This document shows, in pieces, positions 45,062-56,113 of a stretch of 64,000 nt of DNA. Numbering within the stretch: the stretch's first letter is position 1; the number at the start of each line of letters is the position of its first letter. The notes under the pieces were generated by a model, which did no database searches, was not told the origin of the DNA, and was given only the letters and a program-made list of their open reading frames with translations. A program made the position numbers and the translations under genes. The stretch comes from Clostridium uliginosum (lineage in GTDB: Bacteria > Bacillota > Clostridia > Clostridiales > Clostridiaceae). Where the stretch lies: positions 49,170 to 113,169 of the forward strand of contig NZ_FOMG01000010.1 of NCBI RefSeq assembly GCF_900112485.1, read 5' to 3'.

Positions 45062-46657
45062 ATGTCTGAACATGCAGTAAAAATATTTGATTCTACTTTG
45101 AGAGATGGAGCGCAAGGACAAGGGATTTCCTTTTCTTTAGAGGATAAAATTAAAATAGTCAAAATTTTAGATGAAGCTCAAGTTGATTATATTGAAGCTG
45201 GTAATCCAGGATCTAATCCTAAAGATATGGAGTTTTTTAAGCAAATTAAAAATGTAAAACTTAATTATTCAAATATAGTAGCATTTGGATCAACTAGAAG
45301 ACAAAAGAGTAAGGTTGAAGATGATAAAAATTTAAAAAATCTTTTATTAGCAGGGACAGATGTAGTTGTAATCTTTGGAAAGTCATGTGATATACAAGTG
45401 ACAGATATTTTAAAAACATCATTAGAAGAAAATTTAAATATGATAAAAGATACAATTGCTTATCTTTGCAAAGAAGGAAAAAAAGTTATTTTTGATGCAG
45501 AACATTTTTATGATGGATATAAATCAAATAAAGATTATGCAATATCAACATTAAAATTTGCGCAAGAATCGGGTGCAGAGGTTGTTACATTATGTGATAC
45601 CAATGGTGGAACTTTACCAGAAGAAATCAAAAACATAACTGAAGATGTTATGAATCAATTAGTAATAGATGTAGGTGTGCATACTCATAATGATATGGGG
45701 ATGGCTGTAGCAAATACAATAATGGCAGTAAATGTAGGTGCAAAGCATGTTCAAGGGACATTTATTGGCATAGGAGAGAGATGTGGAAATGCAAATCTTA
45801 GTACAATAATACCAATACTTAAGTTGAAACTTGGACATGATATTATAGATGATAAACAATTAGCAAACTTAACTAAAATATCAAGATATATTGCAGAAAT
45901 ATGCAATATCACACTCCAAGATCAAAGTCCTTTTGTAGGAAATTCATCTTTTGCACACAAAGGTGGAATGCATATAGATGCAGTAACTAAATCACCAAAG
46001 TCATATGAACATATTAACCCAGAGGTTGTTGGAAATAGAAGAAGATTTTTAGTTTCAGAAGTAAGTGGTAAAAGTACAATATTTCAAGAAGTTAAAAAGA
46101 TATTTCCTAGTATCTCAAAAGATAACAATGAAGTTCAAAAAATCACAGATAAATTAAAAGAATTAGAATATGAGGGATATCAATTTGAAGGTGCAGAAGG
46201 AACTGTTGAATTAGTAATAAGAAAGACGATAGGGAAGTATAAACCATTTTTTAAGTTAAATCATTTTAAAATAATAGGTGAACAACCTTATAATTCAGAA
46301 AAATTTATTTCTACAGCAGTAATAAATATTACAGTAGATGGTAAGAACGAGATGACAGCAGCAGAAGGTGAAGGACCAGTAAATGCATTAGATAAAGCAA
46401 TTAGAAAGGCGCTTGAGGTATTTTATCCAGAACTTAAAGCAGTAAGACTTGTAGATTATAAAGTTAGAGTTTTGGATTCAGAAAGTGCAACAGAAGCAAA
46501 AGTTAGAGTTTTGATTGAATCAACAGATGGAATTGAAAATTGGAGTACAGTTGGGGTATCTCGCGATGTAATTCAAGCTAGTTGGATAGCTTTAGTTGAT
46601 TCAATAGAATATAAATTAATAAAAGATATAGAAAGAAAAGTAAAAGCGTATTTTTAA
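45062..46657 (+). CDS. cimA: (R)-citramalate synthase
   Basis: Condenses pyruvate and acetyl-CoA to citramalate, the entry to isoleucine without threonine. It has 531 residues. The DRE-TIM barrel begins KIFDSTLRDGAQGQGISFS; GSNPKDMEFF, VAFGSTRR, DAEHFYDGYK and GVHTHNDMGMAVAN are characteristic of CimA rather than LeuA (TLRDGEQ, GFPASS). The C-terminal half is a LeuA-type allosteric domain. The start at 45062 follows AAGGGGGGC; the frame extends to 45038 without support. Confidence 0.92.
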   Translation: MSEHAVKIFDSTLRDGAQGQGISFSLEDKIKIVKILDEAQVDYIEAGNPGSNPKDMEFFKQIKNVKLNYSNIVAFGSTRRQKSKVEDDKNLKNLLLAGTDVVVIFGKSCDIQVTDILKTSLEENLNMIKDTIAYLCKEGKKVIFDAEHFYDGYKSNKDYAISTLKFAQESGAEVVTLCDTNGGTLPEEIKNITEDVMNQLVIDVGVHTHNDMGMAVANTIMAVNVGAKHVQGTFIGIGERCGNANLSTIIPILKLKLGHDIIDDKQLANLTKISRYIAEICNITLQDQSPFVGNSSFAHKGGMHIDAVTKSPKSYEHINPEVVGNRRRFLVSEVSGKSTIFQEVKKIFPSISKDNNEVQKITDKLKELEYEGYQFEGAEGTVELVIRKTIGKYKPFFKLNHFKIIGEQPYNSEKFISTAVINITVDGKNEMTAAEGEGPVNALDKAIRKALEVFYPELKAVRLVDYKVRVLDSESATEAKVRVLIESTDGIENWSTVGVSRDVIQASWIALVDSIEYKLIKDIERKVKAYF

Positions 46658-46672
46658 GGGGGAATATTCAAA

Positions 46673-47932
46673 ATGGGAATGACAATGACACAAAAAATAT
46701 TAGCGGCACATGCAGGGTTAGATAATGTAAAGGCTGGACAATTAATTGAAGCTAATCTTGATTTAGTTTTAGGAAATGATATTACAACTCCTGTAGCTGT
46801 AACTGAATTCAAAAAATTTAAAACAGATAGGGTTTTTAGTAAAAGCCAAATAGCAATAGTTCCAGATCACTTTACTCCTAATAAGGATATAAAAGCAGCG
46901 GAACAAGTTAAATATATTAGGGAGTTTGCTCATGATATGGAAATAGAAAATTATTTTGAAGTTGGAGAAATGGGAATAGAACATTGCTTGATTCCAGAAA
47001 AGGGACTAGCTGTTGCAGGTGATGTTGTTATTGGAGCAGATTCACACACATGCACATATGGAGCTCTTGGAGCATTTTCAACGGGTATTGGTTCAACTGA
47101 TATGGCAGCTGGAATGGCTACAGGAAAATGTTGGTTTAAAGTACCGTCAGCTTTAAAATTTGTTCTTAAGAATAAACCTGCTAAGTGGGTTAGTGGAAAA
47201 GACATAATTCTACACATAATTGGAATGATTGGTGTTGATGGGGCATTATATAAATCAATGGAATTTGTAGGAGATGGATTACAATACCTTACAATTGACG
47301 ATAGATTTACAATGGCAAATATGGCTATTGAAGCTGGTGGGAAGAATGGAATCTTTCCTGTTGATGATAAGACTACTGAATATTTAAAAGAACATACAAC
47401 TAAAGAATGGAAAGTATATGAGGCTGATGACGATGCAGAATATGATGAAGTGTTTGAAATTGATTTAAGTACATTAAAATCAACAGTTTCATTTCCACAT
47501 TTACCTGATAATACAAGAACAATCGATAAAGTTGGGGACATAGAACTTGATCAAGTTGTAATTGGTTCATGCACAAATGGTAGAATGTCAGATTTAAGAG
47601 TGGCTAGGGATATTATTAAAGGAAAGCATATTAAGAAAGGTCTTAGATGCATAGTTATTCCTGGAACTCAAAAGATTTATTTACAAGCTCTGGAAGAAGG
47701 GATAATCAAGGATTTAGTTGAAGCTGGAGCAATATTTTCAACACCAACTTGTGGACCATGTTTAGGCGGACATATGGGGATATTAGCAAAAGGAGAAAGA
47801 GCACTATCAACAACAAATAGGAATTTTGTAGGAAGAATGGGACATGTGGAATCAGAAGTATATCTTGCAAGTCCAGCAGTTGCAGCAGCATCTGCTTTAA
47901 CAGGAAAAATAACTGATCCAGAATTAGTCTAG
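46673..47932 (+). CDS. leuC: Isopropylmalate/citramalate isomerase large subunit
   Basis: Aconitase-family subunit isomerising 2-isopropylmalate and, with CimA, citramalate to 3-methylmalate. It has 419 residues. Cluster cysteines lie in [10 protein letters not shown] and [40 protein letters not shown] is the other signature. An AAGGGGGAA site is upstream. leuD follows after 13 bp. Length fits the short (archaeal-like) LeuC type common in clostridia. Confidence 0.95.
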   Translation: MGMTMTQKILAAHAGLDNVKAGQLIEANLDLVLGNDITTPVAVTEFKKFKTDRVFSKSQIAIVPDHFTPNKDIKAAEQVKYIREFAHDMEIENYFEVGEMGIEHCLIPEKGLAVAGDVVIGADSHTCTYGALGAFSTGIGSTDMAAGMATGKCWFKVPSALKFVLKNKPAKWVSGKDIILHIIGMIGVDGALYKSMEFVGDGLQYLTIDDRFTMANMAIEAGGKNGIFPVDDKTTEYLKEHTTKEWKVYEADDDAEYDEVFEIDLSTLKSTVSFPHLPDNTRTIDKVGDIELDQVVIGSCTNGRMSDLRVARDIIKGKHIKKGLRCIVIPGTQKIYLQALEEGIIKDLVEAGAIFSTPTCGPCLGGHMGILAKGERALSTTNRNFVGRMGHVESEVYLASPAVAAASALTGKITDPELV

Positions 47933-47945
47933 GGGGTATTTAGTA

Positions 47946-48434
47946 ATGAATGTAAAAGGTAAGGTATTTAAATATGGAGATAATGTAGATACGGATGTAA
48001 TAATTCCAGCAAGATATTTAAATACATCAGATCATAAGGAACTTGCACTGCATTGTATGGAAGACATAGATAAGGATTTTGTAAACAATGTAAAAGATGG
48101 GGATATCATAGTTGCAAACAAGAATTTTGGTTGTGGTTCTTCAAGAGAACATGCGCCAATAGCAATTAAGACAGCTGGAGTTAGTTGTGTTATTGCATCA
48201 ACTTTTGCAAGAATATTTTACAGAAATGCAATTAATATTGGATTACCCATTTTAGAATGTGATGAGGCTGTAAAACATATTGATGCAGAAGATGAATTAG
48301 AGGTGAACTTTTCAAATGGTATTATTAAGAATTTAACTAAGAATCAGGAGTATCAAGGAGAAGCATTTCCAGAATTCATGCAAAAAATTATAGATAATGA
48401 TGGATTAATAGGATATATAAAAAACAAGAGCTAA
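47946..48434 (+). CDS. leuD: Isopropylmalate/citramalate isomerase small subunit
   Basis: Swivel-domain partner of LeuC, 162 residues. [20 protein letters not shown] at the start, [19 protein letters not shown] in the middle and [18 protein letters not shown] are diagnostic. An AGGGGGTA site precedes the ATG. Together with leuC it probably acts in both the Ile (citramalate) and Leu branches; a 103-bp gap follows before leuB. Confidence 0.95.
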   Translation: MNVKGKVFKYGDNVDTDVIIPARYLNTSDHKELALHCMEDIDKDFVNNVKDGDIIVANKNFGCGSSREHAPIAIKTAGVSCVIASTFARIFYRNAINIGLPILECDEAVKHIDAEDELEVNFSNGIIKNLTKNQEYQGEAFPEFMQKIIDNDGLIGYIKNKS

Positions 48435-48537
48435 TAAGTAGCAAGGAATAAATAAGAAGTAGCAATAATATAAGCAATACAGAATAAATGAGAGTTAAAC
48501 AATTGTAATTGTAAACTCAGCAAGAGGGGGCTTTAAA

Positions 48538-49620
48538 GTGAAATATAATATAGCTGTAATACCTGGAGATGGAATAGGTCCAGAAGTAATAGAGGAAACA
48601 ATTAAGATTTTAAAGGTAATTGGAGAAAAATTTGATCATAGATTTGATTATGAATATTTATTAGCTGGTGGATGTGCAATAGATAAATATGGTACACCAC
48701 TTCCACAGGAAACTTTAGATGTATGTAAGAGAAGTGATGCAGTTTTATTAGGTGCAGTAGGAGGACCAAAGTGGGATGACCCTACTGCTAAGATAAGACC
48801 AGAACAAGCATTATTAGGATTAAGAGGGGCATTAAATCTTTACTGTAATTTAAGACCTGCAGTATTATATGCTCCACTAAAAGATGAATCACCACTTAAA
48901 GATAGCATAGTTAAAGATGGAATAGATATTTGCATAGTACGAGAATTAACAGGGGGAATTTACTTTGGAGACAGAGGATCAGAAGTTATAGATGGGATAA
49001 AAAGCGCTTATGATACTGAAAGATACAATGTGAATGAAATAACTAGAATTGCTAAAATTGGATTTGAAACAGCAATGAAGAGAAAAAAGAAACTTACAAG
49101 TGTTGATAAAGCTAATATATTAGAAAGTTCAAGACTTTGGAGAAGTGTTGTTAATAAGATGGCTAAGGAATACCCAGAGGTTGAAGTAAATCATTTATAT
49201 GTTGATAATACTGCAATGCAATTAGTAAAAGATCCTAACCAATTTGATGTAATAGTAACTTCTAATATTTTTGGAGATATTTTATCAGATGAAGCTAGTA
49301 TGGTTACTGGGTCAATAGGAATGCTACCATCAGCATCTTTAGGGGAAGGAACATTAGGTATGTATGAACCAATACATGGAAGTGCACCTGATATAGCAGG
49401 AAAAGGAATTGCAAATCCGCTTGCAACTATTCTTTCAGCAGCAATGATGCTTAGATATAGTTTTTCATTAGAAGAAGAAGCTAAATCAATTGAAAAAGCT
49501 GTACTTGAAGTACTTGAAGAGGGATATAGAACAGGGGATATAATGACCTCTGGTAAGAAGTTAACTGGAACAGTTGAAATGGGAAAATTAGTTTGTAAGA
49601 AACTACAAGAAGGGAAGTAG
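48538..49620 (+). CDS. leuB: 3-isopropylmalate (and beta-methylmalate) dehydrogenase, GTG start
   Basis: NAD-dependent oxidative decarboxylase of 360 residues. [19 protein letters not shown] at the N-terminus, [12 protein letters not shown] near residue 140, [15 protein letters not shown] [27 protein letters not shown] in two parts, and [18 protein letters not shown] are the family motifs. GTG start behind AGAGGGGGC. In the CimA route the same reaction turns methylmalate into 2-oxobutanoate. The next gene begins 4 bp after its stop. Confidence 0.94.
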   Translation: MKYNIAVIPGDGIGPEVIEETIKILKVIGEKFDHRFDYEYLLAGGCAIDKYGTPLPQETLDVCKRSDAVLLGAVGGPKWDDPTAKIRPEQALLGLRGALNLYCNLRPAVLYAPLKDESPLKDSIVKDGIDICIVRELTGGIYFGDRGSEVIDGIKSAYDTERYNVNEITRIAKIGFETAMKRKKKLTSVDKANILESSRLWRSVVNKMAKEYPEVEVNHLYVDNTAMQLVKDPNQFDVIVTSNIFGDILSDEASMVTGSIGMLPSASLGEGTLGMYEPIHGSAPDIAGKGIANPLATILSAAMMLRYSFSLEEEAKSIEKAVLEVLEEGYRTGDIMTSGKKLTGTVEMGKLVCKKLQEGK

Positions 49621-49624
49621 TTAT

Positions 49625-51283
49625 ATGAGAAGTGACATAGTAAAAAAAGGCCCTACAAAGGCTCCACAAAGATCACTATTTAAGGCATCTGGGTTAACTG
49701 ATGAAGAAATAGATAGACCCTTAATCGGTGTAGTTACTTCACAAAATGACATTATTCCAGGGCATGTTAATTTAGATAAGATTGTTGAAGGCGTTAAAAA
49801 GGGTATATTAATGTCTGGAGGAACACCTTTAGTATTTCCTGCAATTGGAGTATGTGATGGTATAGCTATGGGACATGAAGGAATGAAATATTCTTTGGTT
49901 ACTAGAGAACTTATAGCAGATTCAACAGAATGTATGGCAAAAGCACATGCTTTTGATGCATTAGTATTTATACCAAATTGCGATAAAATAGTGCCAGGAA
50001 TGGTAATGGCAGCACTTAGACTTAATATTCCATCTGTTATTGTCAGCGGTGGACCAATGCTTGCTGGTAAGTTTAATGGAAAATCTATTTCACTTTCAAC
50101 TATGTTTGAAGCTGTTGGTGCTTATGAGAATGGTTCAATGTCAGAAGGAGATTTACACCAGTTAGAAGAAAGTGCATGTCCATCATGTGGATCATGTTCA
50201 GGTATGTTTACAGCAAATTCAATGAATTGTTTATGTGAAGTACTAGGTATAGGGCTACCTGGGAATGGAACAATTCCAGCTGTATTCTCAGAGAGAATAA
50301 GACTTGCTAAAAAAGCTGGTATGGCTGTAATGGAATTATTGAAGAATGATATTAAACCAAGGGATATAATCAATGAGCGAAGCATTAAAAATGCATTGAC
50401 AGTTGATATGGCATTAGGATGTTCTACAAATAGTGTACTTCATTTAACAGCAATTTCTAATGAAGCAAAAGTTCCAATGAATTTGGATATAATAAATGAT
50501 ATTTCATCTAAGACTCCAAATTTATGTAAACTATCACCTGCATCAGATACTCCAATTGAAGAGTTATATGCAGCTGGTGGAGTTGCAGCTGTAATGAACG
50601 AACTTTCCAAAAAGAATCTTTTAGATTTGGACTGTATAACAGTTACAGGAAAAACTCAAAAGGAGAATATAGCAGGAATAGAGGCTAAAGATCACAATGT
50701 AATTAAGTCAATAGATAAACCATACAGTCCTACTGGTGGAATAGCAATACTTAGAGGTAATTTAGCTAAAGATGGAGCTGTTGTAAAAAGATCAGCAGTA
50801 GTTCCTGAAATGCTAAAGCATGAAGGTCCAGCAAAGGTGTTTAATTCTGAAGAAGAAGCAATAGAAGCAATTTTTGGGAAGAAGATAAATTCAGGAGATG
50901 TAATAGTAATTAGATATGAAGGACCTAAGGGTGGTCCAGGAATGAGAGAGATGCTTTCATCAACAGCAGCAGTTGCTGGAATGGGATTAGATAAATCAGT
51001 TGCATTAATTACAGATGGTAGATTTAGTGGGGCAACTAGAGGTGCTGCAATAGGTCATGTATCTCCAGAAGCTGCAGATGGTGGAATTATTGGATTAGTT
51101 GAAGATAAAGACATTATTTCAATTGATATAAATAATGCAAAACTTGAGTTAAATGTAAGCGAAGAAGTTTTAGAAGAAAGAAGAAAAAACCTAAAAGTTG
51201 TAGAAGCAAAAATTAAAGAAGGATATTTAGCTAGATATGCTAAATTAGTAAGCTCTGCAAGTGAAGGAGCTATACTAAAGTAA
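49625..51283 (+). CDS. ilvD: Dihydroxy-acid dehydratase
   Basis: Iron-sulfur dehydratase for the third common step of Ile and Val synthesis. It has 552 residues. [20 protein letters not shown] at the N-terminus, [12 protein letters not shown] and [20 protein letters not shown] supply cluster cysteines; [20 protein letters not shown] near the C-terminus is the second signature. The start is ATG just behind leuB with AAGGGAAG. Co-transcribed in the cimA-leuCDB-ilvD order. Confidence 0.96.
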   Translation: MRSDIVKKGPTKAPQRSLFKASGLTDEEIDRPLIGVVTSQNDIIPGHVNLDKIVEGVKKGILMSGGTPLVFPAIGVCDGIAMGHEGMKYSLVTRELIADSTECMAKAHAFDALVFIPNCDKIVPGMVMAALRLNIPSVIVSGGPMLAGKFNGKSISLSTMFEAVGAYENGSMSEGDLHQLEESACPSCGSCSGMFTANSMNCLCEVLGIGLPGNGTIPAVFSERIRLAKKAGMAVMELLKNDIKPRDIINERSIKNALTVDMALGCSTNSVLHLTAISNEAKVPMNLDIINDISSKTPNLCKLSPASDTPIEELYAAGGVAAVMNELSKKNLLDLDCITVTGKTQKENIAGIEAKDHNVIKSIDKPYSPTGGIAILRGNLAKDGAVVKRSAVVPEMLKHEGPAKVFNSEEEAIEAIFGKKINSGDVIVIRYEGPKGGPGMREMLSSTAAVAGMGLDKSVALITDGRFSGATRGAAIGHVSPEAADGGIIGLVEDKDIISIDINNAKLELNVSEEVLEERRKNLKVVEAKIKEGYLARYAKLVSSASEGAILK

Positions 51284-51365
51284 TTTTAAAAAAATATTAT
51301 AAATAAAATAATAAAGTAAGTATTTCTTTAATATGCCTAACCTTAAAAGTGAAGGAGGGAAATCA

Positions 51366-53048
51366 ATGTTATTAACAGGGGCTGAAATATTAATAAAGTC
51401 TCTAGTTGATGAAGGTGTAGACACTATATTTGGATACCCAGGAGGAGCCGTTTTAAATATATACGATGAACTATATAAGTATAAAAATGAAATTCATCAT
51501 ATATTAACTTGTCATGAACAAGCGGCGGCACATGCAGCAGATGGTTATGCAAGAGCAACAGGTAAGGTTGGAGTTTGCTTGTCAACTTCAGGACCAGGAG
51601 CTACTAATTTAGTAACCGGTATTGCTACAGCTTATATGGATTCAATTCCAATGGTAGCTATCACAGGAAATGTACCTAAATCATTGCTTGGTAAAGATAG
51701 TTTTCAGGAAGTAGATATAGCTGGAATTACGATGCCCATTACAAAGCATAATTACATTGTAAAGAATGTAGACGATCTACAAAATATAATTAGAGAGGCT
51801 TTTTTTATAGCACAAGAGGGACGTCAAGGACCAGTGCTAATAGATATTCCTAAGGACATAACTGCAAATAAGGCAGTTTATACGAAGCTAATTCCTAAGG
51901 AACTAAAGAAAAATAGCACTTCTTTTAAAGAAGATATTTTAAGTGAATTAATACAGTATATAAATGAAAGTGAAAGACCGTTTATATATGCAGGAGGAGG
52001 AATTAATTCTTCAGAATCTACACAGGAACTTGTAAATTTTGCAGAAAAGATAAATGCACCTGTATCAACTTCATTAATGTGTACTTCAGCATTCCCATTT
52101 GATCATCCATTATATACAGGAATGATTGGAATGCATGGAACTAAGGCATCTAATATAGCAGCAACTAAATGTGATTTATTAATAACACTAGGAGCTAGGT
52201 TTAGTGATAGGGTTATAAGTAATCAAAATCATATTAAAAATGCTAAAATTATTCATATAGATATTGATCCGGCTGAAATAAACAAAAATGTAAAAGTTAA
52301 TTCCTATATAATAGGAGACTTAAAAATCATATTAAATAAATTAATACCATTAGTTAAAGAAAAAGAAAACAAAGAGTGGATTGAAACAGTTGATAGTCTT
52401 AAAGAAATTAAAAGTGTTGAAATAAATAGTGATGATGATGAACTAACTCCAGAATTTTTATTTGATAAGTTAAATAAATTAAATGATGGAAGTTTCATAA
52501 TTACTACGGAGGTTGGTCAACATCAAATGTGGTCAGCTCAATATTTTAATTTTAAAGATAGAAGAAGTTTCATAAGTTCAGGTGGATTAGGAACAATGGG
52601 TTATGGACTTGGAGCAGCTATTGGGGCTCAAATTGGTAAACCCAATAAACAAGTTTTTAATATTGCTGGAGATGGAAGTTTTGGAATGAACTGTAATGAA
52701 TTAGCTACAGTAGTAAAAAATAAACTACCGTTGATAGTAATAATAATGAATAATAATGCATTGGGAATGGTTAGACAATGGCAAACTATCTTTTATGATG
52801 GGAGATATTCTGAAACAACTCTTGATAGATCAACAGATTTTGTTAAGTTAGCAGAAGCTTTTGGCGCTAAAGGATTTAGATTAAATAAAAGAAGTCAAGT
52901 TGAAGATGTTCTTAAGGAAGCTATTGCATCAAAAGAACCAGTTCTAATAGATTATGTAATACACTGTGACAAAAAAGTTTTTCCTATGGTTGCACCTGGT
53001 GCACCCATTAATCAAATAATAAGCGAAGAAGACATAAATAATAATTAG
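51366..53048 (+). CDS. ilvB: Acetolactate synthase large (catalytic) subunit
   Basis: ThDP-dependent enzyme that forms acetolactate or acetohydroxybutyrate. It has 560 residues. The catalytic Glu lies in ILTCHEQAAAHAADGYARATG; GDGSFGMNCNELATV with NNNALGMVRQWQ is the ThDP-binding motif. Length suggests a biosynthetic AHAS rather than catabolic AlsS. The frame extends to 51333, but GAAGGAGGG supports the ATG at 51366. A family C tip (TTTAATATGCCTAA) lies just upstream at 51329-51342. Confidence 0.95.
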   Translation: MLLTGAEILIKSLVDEGVDTIFGYPGGAVLNIYDELYKYKNEIHHILTCHEQAAAHAADGYARATGKVGVCLSTSGPGATNLVTGIATAYMDSIPMVAITGNVPKSLLGKDSFQEVDIAGITMPITKHNYIVKNVDDLQNIIREAFFIAQEGRQGPVLIDIPKDITANKAVYTKLIPKELKKNSTSFKEDILSELIQYINESERPFIYAGGGINSSESTQELVNFAEKINAPVSTSLMCTSAFPFDHPLYTGMIGMHGTKASNIAATKCDLLITLGARFSDRVISNQNHIKNAKIIHIDIDPAEINKNVKVNSYIIGDLKIILNKLIPLVKEKENKEWIETVDSLKEIKSVEINSDDDELTPEFLFDKLNKLNDGSFIITTEVGQHQMWSAQYFNFKDRRSFISSGGLGTMGYGLGAAIGAQIGKPNKQVFNIAGDGSFGMNCNELATVVKNKLPLIVIIMNNNALGMVRQWQTIFYDGRYSETTLDRSTDFVKLAEAFGAKGFRLNKRSQVEDVLKEAIASKEPVLIDYVIHCDKKVFPMVAPGAPINQIISEEDINNN

Positions 53049-53060
53049 GGGGTCATGTAA

Positions 53061-54065
<1,005 letters not shown>

Positions 54066-54088
54066 TATAAATGCTTTAACATATAAAA

Positions 54089-54270
54089 AGGGTCTGTCTT
54101 ATAATACAAATCATTTAATGATATGATGTATATTCAAAAAAAGAAATGGAAATAACATTTGTGGAAGAAGCATTGAAAAATAAGCTTAGCGAAATTTTTC
54201 TAGTCTTCTTTAATAAATGTTATTTCTATTTCTTTGTTATTACTTCACTTGATAATTCTGAGACAGCCCA
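54089..54270 (-). repeat. Element A, copy 2, inverted, without B (empty site)
   Basis: Reads on the minus strand. Its ends AGGGTCTGTCTTATAAT and TAATTCTGAGACAGCCC match the right and left ends of copy 3. The apex on the minus strand is TTTCGCTAAGCTTATTTTTC, the uninterrupted form of the site that holds B in the other copies. The arms form a nearly continuous hairpin of about 180 nt downstream of ilvC. Confidence 0.8.
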
Positions 54271-54515
54271 TTTTTATACCCAATATTATTCACACATTTT
54301 GTTAACAGATGACTTTAAATTTATAAAATTGTGGATAAATAATATAAACTTATTATAAATTCTAATGAGACAAATAACTCACATCTTTAAAATGATTAGT
54401 ATATTAAGTATTAGTACTAATATATAATTTTATGGTAATATAATTGTATATTAATTTTTAAGATTAGTTATTTATTTGGAGATGCCTTATATAATGATAT
54501 TTTGAGGGATAGTTT

Positions 54516-54764
54516 ATGAATTATGTTTATATTGTAGAGTGTTCTGATGGAACTTTTTATACTGGATGGACAAATAATTTGACCAAAAGGATGGAAATGC
54601 ACTCAACGGGAAAAGGCGCAAAATACACAAGGGGAAGAGGACCAGTAAAACTCTTGTATTATGAAGAGTTTCAAGAAAAGACACAAGCTATGAAGAGAGA
54701 ATATGAAATAAAACAACTGAACAGGAATAAAAAACAATTGTTAATCCAAAATTACAAAAAATAA
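54516..54764 (+). CDS. GIY-YIG domain protein (UPF0213/YhbQ-like)
   Basis: It has 82 residues with a single GIY-YIG nuclease-type domain: NYVYIVECSDGTFYTGWTNN, then RMEMHSTGKGAKYTRGRGPVKLLYYE and a conserved E in MKREYEIKQL. Function of this small-protein family is not settled; a role in DNA processing is proposed for relatives. An AGGGATAG site is weak. It lies 21 bp before a LacI-family gene on the same strand. Confidence 0.87.
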   Translation: MNYVYIVECSDGTFYTGWTNNLTKRMEMHSTGKGAKYTRGRGPVKLLYYEEFQEKTQAMKREYEIKQLNRNKKQLLIQNYKK

Positions 54765-54785
54765 GGTATTGCGGGGTGGGAGAAA

Positions 54786-55787
54786 ATGAAGGTTACAATT
54801 AAAGAGGTTGCTAAAGAAGCAAATGTCTCAACATCAACTGTATCAAGGGTATTATCTGATAGTCCACAGATAAGTGAAGAAACTAAAGAGAAAGTAAGAG
54901 AAACTATAAAAAAATTAAAATATAAACCTAATGCAATAGCTAGAAGTTTAGCTAATAATAAAACAAAAATATTAGGAGTAGTATTACCCAATGAAGCACA
55001 AGATTTAGTGAAAAATCAATTTTTTATTCAAGCAATGAAGGGCATGAGTCTTTATGCTCAGAGTAAGAACTATTATATAGCATATGCCTTTAGCCAAGAT
55101 GAGGAAACTGAAGTAAACCATGTAAAGGATTTTATAAGTAGTAATTTAGTTGATGGGATATGTTTATTAAGAGCTAAAGAAAATGATAGTAGCATAAAAT
55201 ATTTAAAAGATACAAACTTTCCATTTGTAATTATAGGAAGACCAGAAAAAACGGAAGGGGTATTATGGGTGGATAATGATAATTTTAAAGCTACTTATAA
55301 CTTGGTAAGTAAACTTATTGAAAAAGGGCATAGAAACATTGCATTTTTGGGAGCACGACAAGACTGGAATATGACTAAAGACAGAATAAATGGGTTTAAA
55401 GTTGCATGTGAAATGAATGGAGTTTTAATAAGTAATAAAAATATAATAATAAAATCAGAATTTACTGAAAAAGAAGGAGTAGATGCAACTAATGAGTTAT
55501 TAGAACATGTAATGCCAACAGCAGTTGTAGCTGAAGATGATATTTTAGCATTTGGAGCTTTAAAAGTGTTTAATGAGAGAAATATTAACAATATATCATT
55601 AATAGGATTCAATAATACTAAATTAGCAGAATTTCAAACACCACCATTGGCATCAATAGATATTAATGCTTCAGAATTAGGATATTATGCAAGCAAAATT
55701 TTAATTGATGCTTTAGAAGATAAACAAACAAATATTAATCATTATATAGTTGATACTAAATTAATAGAAAGAGAATCATTAAGATAG
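54786..55787 (+). CDS. LacI-family transcriptional regulator
   Basis: It has 333 residues. The N-terminal helix-turn-helix is VTIKEVAKEANVSTSTVSRVLSD, with hinge YKPNAIARSL. The periplasmic-binding-like ligand domain has LLRAKENDSSIKYL, FVIIGRPEKTEGVLWVDNDN and LIGFNNTKLAEF. It probably senses a maltose-type sugar and controls the downstream alpha-glucosidase and PTS genes through the operators at 55835 and 56083. GGGGTGGGAG lies before the ATG. Confidence 0.9.
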   Translation: MKVTIKEVAKEANVSTSTVSRVLSDSPQISEETKEKVRETIKKLKYKPNAIARSLANNKTKILGVVLPNEAQDLVKNQFFIQAMKGMSLYAQSKNYYIAYAFSQDEETEVNHVKDFISSNLVDGICLLRAKENDSSIKYLKDTNFPFVIIGRPEKTEGVLWVDNDNFKATYNLVSKLIEKGHRNIAFLGARQDWNMTKDRINGFKVACEMNGVLISNKNIIIKSEFTEKEGVDATNELLEHVMPTAVVAEDDILAFGALKVFNERNINNISLIGFNNTKLAEFQTPPLASIDINASELGYYASKILIDALEDKQTNINHYIVDTKLIERESLR

Positions 55788-55834
55788 AATTATATTTTTT
55801 TCAGGAGTAAGTGTTCTAGGGTTTTATGCAATCT

Positions 55835-55850
55835 ACGCAACCGATTGCGT
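55835..55850. promoter_or_regulatory. LacI-family operator 1
   Basis: ACGCAACCGATTGCGT: perfect ACGCAA/TTGCGT half-sites around a CCGA centre. It lies 48 bp after the regulator gene and upstream of the glucosidase gene. Confidence 0.7.
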
Positions 55851-56082
55851 GAAATCCTTTGTAAATAGAAGAAAATACTATGAAAACGTAAGCATAAACC
55901 TTAAATTTATTTAAATTAATGCTTATATAAGTTTTGTAATTAGCTATTTAAATTGTTATAATTTAAGCAAAGATGAAGAATAGGAGCATAGTATGATTAT
56001 AGTAAAGTATAATCAAATAAAGAGGCAAACTATTTACATACTTTCAATGATATAAATATTATTGAATTTATTTTTTAAATTA

Positions 56083-56096
56083 TGCAAACGGTTGCG
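56083..56096. promoter_or_regulatory. LacI-family or cre-like operator 2
   Basis: TGCAAACGGTTGCG matches the same half-site pattern as operator 1 and also the CcpA cre pattern. It ends 17 bp before the glucosidase ATG, where a bound repressor would block transcription or initiation. Confidence 0.65.
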
Positions 56097-56113
56097 AAAA
56101 AAGGAAGTGTTTT

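Noticed and set aside
45062..46657. Annotation as 2-isopropylmalate synthase (leuA)
   Set aside because: The motifs (TLRDGAQ, GSNPKD, VAFGSTRR, DAEHFYDGYK) are those of the citramalate synthase branch, and LeuA-specific motifs are absent.
46951..47541. A long minus-strand frame (196 codons) opposite leuC
   Set aside because: Shadow of the leuC coding frame; composition is Ser/Pro/Ile-rich as expected for an antisense frame, and leuC itself is certain.
54146..54358. A 70-codon plus-strand open frame downstream of ilvC
   Set aside because: It lies almost wholly inside the inverted A element, has no ribosome binding site, and its sequence follows the repeat arms.
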